From assembly GCA_950097015.1 (NCBI GenBank), contig CATNEN010000002.1:6589501-6653500 (forward strand): a DNA stretch of 64,000 nt, in the 5' to 3' direction. Every line of letters begins with the position of its first letter. Position 1 is the stretch's first letter. Under the pieces are notes generated by a model, which saw nothing but the letters and a program-made list of their open reading frames with translations, was not told where the DNA came from and ran no database searches. Position numbers and translations under genes: made by a program. Origin of the DNA: Macrostomum hystrix. Lineage: Eukaryota > Platyhelminthes > Macrostomidae. Positions 24,601 to 36,600 of the stretch are shown here, piece by piece.

Positions 24601-27600
24601 GAGTGGCAGGTGAGTGCCTGCGATGCCAGATAAACAATCTGTAATTTATCAGCAATCGACTGATGTAGGGGGTGAGAGGCAGGTGAGTGCCTGCGATGCC
24701 AGATAAACAATCTGTAATTTATCAGCAATCGACTGATGTAGGGGGGTGAGTGGCAGGTGAGTGCCTGCGATGCCAGATAAACAATCTGTAATTTACCAGC
24801 AATCGACTGATGTAGGTGGTGAGTGGCAGGTGAGTGCCTGCGATGCCAGATAAACAATCTGTAATTTATCAGCAATCGACTGATGTAGGGGGTGAGAGGC
24901 AGGTGAGTGCCTGCGATGCCAGATAAACAATCTGTAATTTATCAGCAATCGACTGATGTAGGGGGGTGAGTGGCAGGTGAGTGCCTGCGATGCCAGATAA
25001 ACAATCTGTAATTTATCAGCAATCGACTGATGTAGGGGGTGAGAAGCAGGTGAGTGCCTGCGATGCCAGATAAACAATCTGTAATTTATCAGCAATCGAC
25101 TGATGTAGGGGGGTGAGAGGCAGAGCGGTTAACGCGTTTGCCTCTCGTACCAAGGTCCCTGAGCTCGATTCCGCGGCGAGGCCACATTCATTTGGGTTGC
25201 AGCCGCGAAGAGAAGGCTTGGAAGCTTGTGAGAGTGTACACTGCCTGACGATGAGAAAATCATGGCTGATGTACACACCTGTGTGAGCGTGTGCCTGCGT
25301 ACAGCATCTTATGAGAACTTTTCCAAACCTCAGAGACTTCCATGAGTGTGCCTGAAGTTACCAACAGTTACATAATAAAAATACCTAAAACTTTCAGTTG
25401 GTTCACCAGAGAATGCACGAAGCTCTTCAACAAAGAGAAGAGGATCTTAGTTCAGGCAGGAAGACCATGAATAAAAGGTGAGACATGTCTTGATTTTGAC
25501 AATTAACATTAGACAGACAACGCTAATTTCTCCCTCGGGAGAGACCACAGGGAAATTTCAAATACTCACTGCCTAATTTGCGATAAACTAATTAAAAATT
25601 AAAAATTAAAAGCCGACATGATTCCATGATGAAATTTTGTGGGTAGAAAAAATATGTTAAAATTGAAGCGTTTTACCGCCAGACATCCTGACGAGAACCG
25701 TTTAACAGTAGAACTACCAAGCACCCGAACGGAACAACGCAAGAACACGAAACTCAATAATACAGGTTAACTTTTTGTTGCCGCCCATCTTCTGAAACAA
25801 TAATCAAGCTCTTCAGACCGTCGAGATATTCAATGTTTCTGGACGAAGGTCATGCACCCCTATACACAAATTAGCACTGCGCCTCAGTGCGGCCTTGCCA
25901 GGCCTTCAAAATTTATCAGCATGTCACCCGAATGTGCCTGCATTATCTCCGTCTTCGGTGGTCAACTTTCTTTATCTAGACAGATTTGCTGGACCTTCAA
26001 GGGCAACAACAGGGGAAACCCCTGTAGTGTTTCTTTCATTTCTGAAATCTAAGTTTAAATCTAATCTAATCTAAATCTAAGAAATCTAAATCTAAATGCT
26101 TAGAGTATAGATATGAAAACTCTAATTATGTCATCACGTCATTCACGTGCTCACCTCTTGTTCGTCTTTTCGAGCAAGCTTTGCCCAGTACTTTCCTGGT
26201 GCTGTTTGCTAAACTGCTAAAGTAAATACCGAGAAAAAACTATAAAATGAAAGAAAGCAATGACAAGCTAAAACAAAATACAAAATAGGTTAAGTCAACG
26301 TCAGCTTTGCAGACATACTTTTAGCCGACCTGCTGAATAATTCTCACCAACGTCCAGAGTTGTTTAGTATAGTTAGTTACTAAACTAAGATATGCATTCT
26401 GATATTTACTGTACCTCGAGTCGCATGTACTTTGCCTGTCGTGACTACCTGACTCTTTTGAAAGTAGCCAAAAGCTACTTCAGAGTGCCGCACAGAACCA
26501 GTTTCATTTGCTCGTTGGTTGTACCCGAGTTTCTCAAATGAGCAGCTTTCTTCAGACCTTTTTCGCATTCAAATTAGACGCTGCAGTTATTCCGTTAAAA
26601 AGAGCTTCACAGAGTTGTAAATAAGAAACTTGAGGCTTTCGCTTTTTCGGCTCAATCTTCTGTCTCATATTTGGCCCCTCATTGTGCGACTCTGCCAGCG
26701 ATTTGTCAGAAGCGTGAGCGACTGCTCAGGAAAAGCCTGGGATCAACAAGTACTCCAATCTCTGCCTATTTCACCTACCATGTAACTTGGAGCATTCCGT
26801 TGCAAATGCCCTCACGTCTGAGTTTAAGAAAACAAGAGAAGATGGACCGGTGGGAGGTTATTGCTCGCCGCTGCTGGTTTGTCAACTTGCCATTGTTTTG
26901 CTCTTTTTTCTCACCGCAACGCGTATAAAATGGATTGCACCGAGCGAAGATGCACAAATGAATATTGCTAAGTTTCTCTTCCGCTGGATTCAAATCCACT
27001 TGCAACGATGATCTGTTTTGTATTTAACTTGCTGCTGCTGCTGCCAGCTGCTCAACCAGCTCCCGCCTATGACTACGAGACCAATGACCCGTCCAAGTGG
27101 CCCAGCGAGTTTAAAACATGGTGCGGCGATCGCGTCCAGTCTCCAATCAAACTGGAGATCGGAGCGTCAACCTACGACACGGACATGCCGGCCTACACCA
27201 TCACGGAGGACAGTCTGACCGGTGTGAAGTACATGGCCTTCAACGATGGTCACAAGATCTCCATCGCGTTCGCACCCACAGCACCGAACATCTCGGTGCC
27301 CGGACATCCGGGCAGCTGCTTTCGACCACATTCGGTCCACTGGCACTGGGGCGCTGATGACACCATGGGCTCCGAGCACTGGATCGAAGGCAGGCGCTTC
27401 CCAATGGAAGGCCACTTGGTCTCATGGAACTGCCAGTTCTACTCCAGCTTCAGTGACGCCCTGGACGGCTTTGGAGGTCTGGCAGTTTTGGGAACTGCCT
27501 ATGAAGTTGACAGCTCGGTGACCTCCTACGGCTCCGGCCTCGCAAACCTCGTGTCGATGCTGGCCACCGACCCTCGACTGCAGCAGTGCTCCGACTGCAA

Positions 27601-30600
27601 GAACGAGAGCTTCGTGCCGCCGATGGTTCCGATGAACGCTTTTCCGATTGTCGACCTTCTGCCGTCCGACCGGTCACAGTACTACCTGTACAGCGGCTCC
27701 CTGACAACGCCCGACTGTCGCGAGAATGTCATGTGGACCGTGTACCGTCAGTCCGTGAAGATTCCACCGTCGGTGCTCGCCACTCTGCGCAGCTTGAAGT
27801 ACCCGGACGGCTCCGCCATGGTGAGCAACTTCCGACCGCCTGTGCCGCTGAATCCGGCAGATCCGTTCGGAGCGCGCCGAATGGTAGTCCGGTCCTTCAA
27901 CACTGGAGGCTCAGTTTTGCTGCCCAGCGCTGCCAGCTGGCTGCGGGCGAACTCCTGGAACAGCTGGGCACTGAGCCTGGCTGCCGTGATTGCTCTGAGC
28001 ATCGGTGCGGATCGTTAATCCGAGTTATATGTTTCAGGAGCAAGAGAAAATTTTTGTCTTTTCGAAGACTTTCCTGAAGACATTGGTGTGTCTCCTGAAT
28101 GAGAATGTAATTTTAATATTATAATCCTATGTTACCTATCAGTTTCCCCCATAGAATTGTAAGTGAGCCTTGAGGCCAGCCCAGGCTTTCAAAGCAGTGT
28201 AATTCGATGTGTCATCGCCTTGATCGATCAGACCCCTCAAAAACACCCACCCCACCTCCGCTTTCCATTGTTCTGCTTCAATCAAGCGTGACGGAAGCTT
28301 AACCTTTAAATGTCTTATTTATTTGCGCGAATCCTTTCGTACGTTTCCACAATGCAACATAATTATTTTATCTCCTCGATGTTTATTTAGATACGAGCTC
28401 GTAATTAATAAGCATAATTCATGAGCCATTGCTCTAGTATTTTGTAATATCACCCGCCCCACCTCCCTCTAAGCTTACTGTACAACGTCGGGCCAATCAG
28501 AGCGCGGCAGAGCTCGGTAGTACACTTCGCAGGGTCAAGGCTGGGCCAACGGAGGCTTTCCGTCACGGTTCATGCGCGTGATGCGTGACTTCTGACCTGT
28601 ATAATCTCGTCGTTTTTCCTCCCAGAAATCAGACGTTCTGACATCTTCGGACGTGCTTGTCCTGTTTCGTCCGACAATTCAGCAACTCTGGATTCCCTAT
28701 CCCCCACTAGATCCCCTGCTACTCTTTCCCATAAACTACGAGTATCCTATTTCCCCTTCCCAAAAGTTATCCCTTTTTTCGAGCCCCAGAGTCGTCGGTC
28801 GAACAACGACGAGTAGAGCGACGTCGGTAGAGCAACGACGGTCGACCTTGCGCCCAGCCGCCTGACCCTGCAGTACAGCCGAGTCCAGCTGCTTCTGGTC
28901 GAGCTCGACTCAACATATTTGCCATTTTGCTTTTGACTGGATTAGGCAGCACTATTTCCCGCCTCATTTTCCATCAGAATAAATCATTGCGGGTCGCCGA
29001 ATCGTTAAAGCCAATATGAGCTATTTTCTTAGTTTTCCCCTGCTCATTGTAAAACGATTGCAATGTCAAAAAGCGTGCACTAAATTCTTATAAAATACGA
29101 TTGCTTATTTAATCGTTAAAAATTGTTCTATTCTGAGCCGGGAATGTGTTGTCTATGGTAATTTTTGGTGAGATTATTTGACAAAAACTAGGATATTTTA
29201 TCATATAATCTCCTCGAAATAAGGAGCATTATACCACTGACTGACTGGCTGCTTCGTGACTGTATCTTCGTGAGAAATTTATTTTTTTGTCTATGGTCGG
29301 AATCAAATGGTCAAAACCTATATGTCTAATCAATCAGATGGGATGCCCCCAAAAAATGAACAATCGAATTTCATATATGATAAACGCGTTTAATTCATCA
29401 TAGTCTATGGTTAGAATATCCGAGGCTGCAATCAATGGTCCTCGGCTCGCTACGCTCGCCTCGAGACCATTAAACGCAGCCTCGGACATTCTAACCACAG
29501 AATGTGAATTAAACGGCGTTTATTATATACTTAACCAATTAGGGACCGCGGGACGTTTAATGCAAGCTTTTAATGCATAGTCTATGGTCGAGACTCAGGA
29601 ATTGAAAATCGTTTTACAATATTATTGACATACTTTTGACAAGCTAAGTGGGAATTTAGACATCCTCCCATATCGCCCATAAGTACTAGCAAAATGCCAG
29701 CCGCCGCGAGAGAGTTCAAGCCATAGACCATCCGCCGAAAAGCCTGGAGCAGCTGAGCTCCCATGCAGCAGCTTTGCCCGGGGTGATGACATCCGGGATC
29801 ACTTGCCTCGCCAGTCTTTCCAGAATCATGAACTCGGCGTACTATCTCCGAGCTTGAATGTTGGCTTCGCTGTTTGTCGCTAATCTCATGTCCGTTCCTT
29901 TCGTTGCCAGCCTGACAGTGTACAGTATGCCGTGCGGCATTCTGTACACGCTCTTGTAGCTGACTCGAGGCTTCTCGGAAAATAACTCTTCCAGTGTGCC
30001 ATCACGCGTAGCGTCAGAAACGGGTTCTGCTCTACCCTCGTGAGCAGATAAGCTCGCATTTCCTGATAAGACAGTGCAGCTCGCATCTTTCCGACCACCG
30101 CGGGGCAGTGATTCGACTCTTCCTCAATTGTTGTCTGAACGTCGCAGCGATTCGGTAGGCAGTTGATACGGAGAGTTGTAAAACTCTTGCCGCCTCTTGC
30201 ACTGACGAGCCTTGCTCTATGGCTTGCGCCAATCTTCTCCGATCGATGGTTGAAACGGGGAGAGCCATTTGAAAAATGGAGAAAACACGGAGAAAGTGGG
30301 GTTCGGGGTTCCAAGCGAAGGATTCTCATTTAGCTTGGCTTTTTATCGTTTTGCTTGTCAAAATTTTCTATGGTTCAAGCCAAGATAAGCAGAAAACCCC
30401 TCGACCACTTAATAGTAGTCTATGGGCGATTCTCGTTTAGGGCGTCTAAATTCTCTCTTAGCTTGTCAAAAGCAATACTCAATACTTGGTTTTCTTGCTT
30501 AAATGTCTATGGACTTCGCGCACTCGTGCCAATACATTTAAGCACTCAAAAGCAAGTATTGAATCCTATATTTAAGCATGCAAGCTAGTGAGTAGAAGGC

Positions 30601-33600
30601 GCATGTCACTACAACTTGAGATAAGCTTGTTGTCAGAATAAATACACTCAGCAACATTGAAAAGTTTCCACCCTAGCGCACGATGGGTCAACGTTTTGGT
30701 AGGTGGAGATATTTGTGGTTTGAGCCATAGACAAATATAAAATCCGGATTCGAACGAAGCAAACGAACAGCAAAGAAAGTACGCGAGCATCTGGTGCCAA
30801 CTGGCCCAGAACAGGGTCAGTAACGCGTACAGCAGCCACGTGCGTGCAGCAGAGCGCACACTCTCCGGGCATACCCACAACCAGGCGTCGCAGAAAATCT
30901 TGCGGTAGCTGTTGCCATGCAGTAGACAGTGATTCGCGGTAGACAGTGATTCCGAAGTAGTCAGTCCATCAGATGCACCACAACGGCTGCGCGATGCGGT
31001 GGGGCGTTGTCGTCTTGGAGGACGCTGTTCCCCACGCCACCACATGAAGCATCAATGAAGGGCAGCAGCGTCTGTAGAAGGTTGGCTTGGCAAAAAAATT
31101 GGCAAATATGACTCGGCAGTCACAGTCGCATCCAGGAACACAAGCTCCGTCTTTGCGTGCATTGTGATGCCTGCCCACACGTGAATAGAAGCTGACTGGC
31201 TCTCTGAGTTTTGCACGTGCTGCGGCAGCATCTCCTGGCGTGGCTGGCGCCACACGCGAATGCGGCCGTCGGCACGGAACAATCGAAAGCGGTTCTCATC
31301 CGCGAAAATCACTCGCCGCCACTGCTGCTGCCTCCACTGGACCCTTTGCATTGCCCATTGTTGCCGGCTGGCCACATGGGTTGGGGTCAGGCGTGGCCGT
31401 TTGCGCATCTTACGGGATCAGAGCCCCGACTCCCGCTATTGTCGTCGGATGGTTTGGGCGCTCAGAAATCCCCTCGCCTGCTTCTTTCAGCCCACATCAG
31501 CCGTAGCAGGGTGGCTGGCAATGTGGGGCTTCCATTCGACATTCGCAGCAATCGCCGGTCCGCCCTCCTAGTTGTACTGCGCAAATTGAGCCGCCGGCCG
31601 GCTAGCGCCACGCTGCCAGTTTCTCTGCACTTGATCTGCAGTTTGCGGATTGCTGTGCGAGACCGCCCAATTTGGCGAGTAATAGCTCGGATGGACACCC
31701 CAGCGTCCAGCATGCCAACGGCGCGCGCTCGTTCCAGGTCGGTCATTTGGCGAACCATTCCGTTTGGTTGCGAACGTGGATCATAGACTCCTGTAAGCTG
31801 ACTGCTGTCTGCTACATGCGAATGTTTCCTTCGACTTGTCTGGCGTCTATGGCCCAAGTGCGTGTTGACGAAATCATCAATCGTCTATGGCACAAGTCTG
31901 GTGACAAAAACCAGTTTTGAAACTCTAAATATACAACTTGCGCGAGGGTGGAAACTTTTCAATGTTGCTGAGTGTAGTAGAGATAATGTAATAATGCAAC
32001 TCTAATATAAATACGGTACGATAGTACTAATAGCAGTACAGTTTGCACACAGAGCCGCATTCATGAGAGGCTAGGCTTTCACCAACGAAGGGCGGCACAG
32101 ACCTTGTAAAAAGGGATTGAATCTCTATATTTGAACATTATAGCAAATGCCTCATCCCCAGCTAAGGTAGGATCGTGTAAAGTGCAAAAGAACCCCCTAT
32201 TGCTTCCCCTATTGCTTCCAGCATTGACCAGGACACCCAGCAGATCCCCAGCATGGAGTCCCTTTAGCGGCCAATATACTCTCTCTCTGGCCTAAATATT
32301 TGTTATGGCAATCGTGCAAATTATTCCTGAAGTTTTCTAGAAACTTCCCCCGTTTGTTATAATGCGTGAAGTTCATTTGTTTATTCCAGAATCTTCTCGA
32401 CCCATCTTTCGCGTGCGCGCGAGCCATGTATGGTATCTGGAAAGCTCTCCCACTCGCGCTCCCGCCTATAAATAGAAACTGACAGATACGACATGTGACA
32501 GATAAGACATGTGTGAGATAAGACATGTGTGAGATAAGACATGTGTGAGATAAGACATGTGTGAGATAAGACATGTGTGAATTAAGACATGTGTGAGATA
32601 AGACAAGTATGAGATAAGACATGTGTGAGATAAAACATGTGTGAGATAAGACATGTGTGACAGATAAGACATTTGTGACAGATAAGACATGTGTGAGTTA
32701 AGACATGTGTGACAGATACGACATGTGACAGATAAGACATGTGTGAGATAAGACATGTGTGACAGATACGACATGTGACAGATAAGACATGTGTGAGATA
32801 AGACATGTGTGAGATAAGACATGTGTGACAGATAAGACATGTGTGACAGATAAGACATGTGTGACAGATAAGACATTTGTGACAGATAAGACATGTGTGA
32901 GTTAAGACATGTGTGACAGATAAGACATGTGTGAGTTAAGACATGTGTGACAGATAAGACATGTGTGAATTAAGACATGTGTGAGTTAAGACATGTGTGA
33001 GTTAAGACATGTGACAGATAAGACATGTGTGAGATAAGACATGTGTGAGTTAAGACATGTGACAGATACGACATGTGACAGATACGACATGTGACAGATA
33101 AGACATGTGTGAGATAAGACATGTGTGAGATAAGACATGTGTGAGATAAGACATGTGTGAAATAAGACATGTGTGAGATAAGACATGTGTGAATTAAGAC
33201 ATGTGTGAGATAAGACATGTATGAGATAAGACATGTGTGAGATAAGACATGTGTGAGATAAGACATGTGTGAGATAAGACATGTGTGAATTAAGACATGT
33301 GTGAGATAAGACATGTATGAGATAAGACATGTGTGAGATAAGACATGTGTGAGATAAGACATGTGACAGATAAGACATGTGTGAGATAAGACATGTGTGA
33401 ATTAAGACATGTGTGAGATAAGACATGTATGAGATAAGACATGTGTGAGATAAGACATGTGTGAGATAAGACATGTGTGACAGATAAGACATGTGTGACA
33501 GATAAGACATGTGTGAGATAAGACATGTGTGACAGATAAGACATGTGTGACAGATAAGATATGTGTGATTATCTTTAACTATCTTAACTATGTTAACTAT

Positions 33601-36600
33601 CTTGCAAATGGACAAAATGTTCTGGTTCAGTTGATAATTAAAACCCGAACTTTAAGGCGTGCTCTAACCTGTAGGCTAGAAACTAAACAAAAGCTGAAAG
33701 AAAATGAAGGTAATATATGGTCTGATAAAAAACGTGGAGCATTTGCTAATAGCCTGGCTAGTCAGAATAGAAAAAGAAACTCTCATACCTTGCACTTTAA
33801 CCGAATACCTCTGTTGCTGACGAAAATTATTCAATTAAATAGCCAATTATTCAGCTCTTGCATCTTACCTCTTACCTGACAATCTCATACCGAATACTCC
33901 GGCTGTCAGGCTAGGGGAGACGACAGTCTGTCTCATCGACGGAGCAGAAGCAACCGATGAGGTTGGGTTGGAGGCTGGCTAGCCGAGGCTCATTTGTCAA
34001 CTTGCTATTATTCTGTGTTTTTTCTCTCCAGCGCAATCTATAAAATGGGTTGCTCAGGGGCCAAGCGAAAATTTTAAGCTTCCATAATTTCGGTTTTATT
34101 TGAAAGTTACTCTGTCCGCTAATATGCACACGTCTACAACCTGTCTACTGATGCCGCCGCTGCTGCTGCTGCTGCTGTTGCTTCCAGCTGTTCAACCAGC
34201 TCCCCTATTCGACTACGAGACCAATGACCCTTCCAAGTGGCCCACCATGTTTAAAAAGTGGTGCGGCGGTCGCACCCAGTCACCCATCAAGCTGGAGATC
34301 GGAGCGTCAACCTACGATACGGACATGCCGGCCTACACCATCACGGAGGACAGTCTGGCTGGAGTGAAGTACATGGCCTTCAACGATGGTCACAAGATCT
34401 CCATCGCGTTCGCGCCCACAGCACCTAACGTCTCGGTGCCCGGACATCCGGGCAGCTGCTTTCGACCACATTCGATCCACTGGCACTGGGGCGCTAGCGA
34501 TGCTCAGGGCGCCGAGCACTGGATCGAAGGCAAACAATTCCCTCTTGAAGGCCACGTTGTCATGTGGAACTGCCAGTTCTACTCCAGCTTCAGTGACGCC
34601 CTGGACGGCTTTGGAGGTCTGGCAGTTTTGGGAACTGCCTATGAAGTTGACAGCTCGGTGACCTCCTACGGCTCCGGCCTCGCAAACCTCGTGTCGATGC
34701 TGGCCACCGAACCTCGACTGCAGCAGTGCGCCGACTGCAAGAACGAGAGCTTCGTGCCGCCGATGGTTCCGATGAACGCTTTTCCGATTGTCGACCTTCT
34801 GCCGTCCGACCGGTCACAGTACTACCTGTACAGCGGTTCCTTGACAACGCCCGACTGTCGCGAGAATGTCATGTGGACCGTGTACCGTCAGTCCGTGAAG
34901 ATTCCACCGTCGGTGCTCGCCACGCTGCGCAGCTTGAAGTACCCGGACGGCTCCGCCATGGTGAGCAACTTCCGACCGCCTGTGCCGCTGAATCCGGCAG
35001 ATCCGTTCGGAGCGCGCCGAGTGGTAGTCCGGTCCTTCAACACTGGAGGCTCAGTCTTGCTGCCCAGCGCTGCCAGCTGGCTGCGGGCGAACTCCTGGAA
35101 CAGCTGGGCACTGAGCCTGGCTACCGTGATTGCTCTGAGCTTGGGTGCCGATCGTTAATCCACCTGACTTCCAATGAAAGATTGACAAGATTGAATGATA
35201 AGACGCTTCGCCAGTTAAATTGTTAAACTTCTATTCATGTTGGACTTTCTGAACACATTTTTGAGGGCCGAATTAGTTTTTCAGCTTGTAGTTAGAGTTT
35301 AGTGTTCCTCTCTTACAAGTAGGCTTTTTATATACCGGAATTTCTGAACTTTTTTATCCGAAAAATATCTGTTTTATGAGCACATGTTGAGCCCTTTGTA
35401 TTGAATTCCTAGTTGAACTTGTTACTCTTGTTAACAGGCATTCGCTCTGCTCTTTATCAGACAAATTCATGTAAACATGAAAAGTATTTTCAAACAGTTT
35501 TAGCCGTCAAAATCGTCCTGAAAAAATACAAAAGCCTAATAAAATCCAACATGTTTTGTTTTCTTCTCTGCCTTAGTCACATTACTCAGCAACAGCTAAA
35601 CCCCCCCAACTCACGCTGTCACACGGGCACAGAAGTTAAGCAATGTCTTTAATTCTAGTCTCAGTATCGTGTGTAGGAATCACGAGCATGCAAAAGTGCC
35701 GTGACTCGTCGTGGCATCCTGATCACCAGCCGGTTGATGAACTCTTGGGGCAGCTGCTGCCAGGCATTCAGCACCGCCAGTCGCAACTGTTCAGCATTCT
35801 GTGGGGCATCCTGCTGAACTCTTCGCTTTACAAAGTCCCAGACATGCTCGATGGGGTTCATGTCTGGAGACTTTGACGGCCAGTTCAATGTGCGAAATGC
35901 CGAGCTGCTCCTTCAGCAGCTGCACGTGTGCTGCTCGATGTGGCGCAGCGTTGTCGTCTTGAAGCATGCAGTTCTGCGGCCCGCCAAAGGTTTTCGTAGC
36001 AAATGGCAGAAACTGCTGCTGTAGCAGCTCTGCATAGGTTAGCCCAGTTACATTCTGCTCCAGACATCCTTCACACAGGCGGCAGCCTTCACACATTTCT
36101 GAGTCACCGATGGCATACAAAACTTTTGGGCCGTGTGACAGCAGGAGTTGGGGGGTTTAGCTGTTGCTGAGTATATTAGTGCCTAGCTCTTGGCATATCA
36201 TTACTTACTCGCAGTTCAGCAAATGAAGTCAAGTATTGTTTTTTAAGCTCTGACTTTAGTGTTTTCTCCGAGCAGAACTGTTGTCAGCTGCACTAAAATG
36301 GAGCGAGAACAAGAACGATGGCGTCATTGTTATTAGTTAAACCGACGATAGTTTGAGCATAAAGCACAACTCAACGGTTTAGAATGTCGGTCTAAAATGT
36401 TTATGCACATGAATGAATTCATTTCTCGTATTTTTCAGATCTAGTCAATAATCATTTAATCATGCTTCATAGTCGCAATTTGTAGAGTAAGAAACCCACC
36501 AGGTAAATAGCTGTCGCTTAATTGTACGCAGCGGCCACCTGTTTCTAACATTGTACGCGTGATCAACTATAATGCGACCCACAGTGTGTCGCCAAATGTA

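Noticed and set aside
22709-25126. CRISPR array (regular 73-bp repeats)
   Set aside because: No unique spacers: the whole unit repeats, in a eukaryotic intron. It is a minisatellite.
25113-25185. Functional tRNA gene
   Set aside because: A and B boxes are present, but no good acceptor stem or terminator was found, and a non-tRNA body follows; a SINE fits better.
32209-33615. Minus-strand MSYLTHVLSHTC proteins
   Set aside because: 16-bp array, multiple overlapping frames, no domain.
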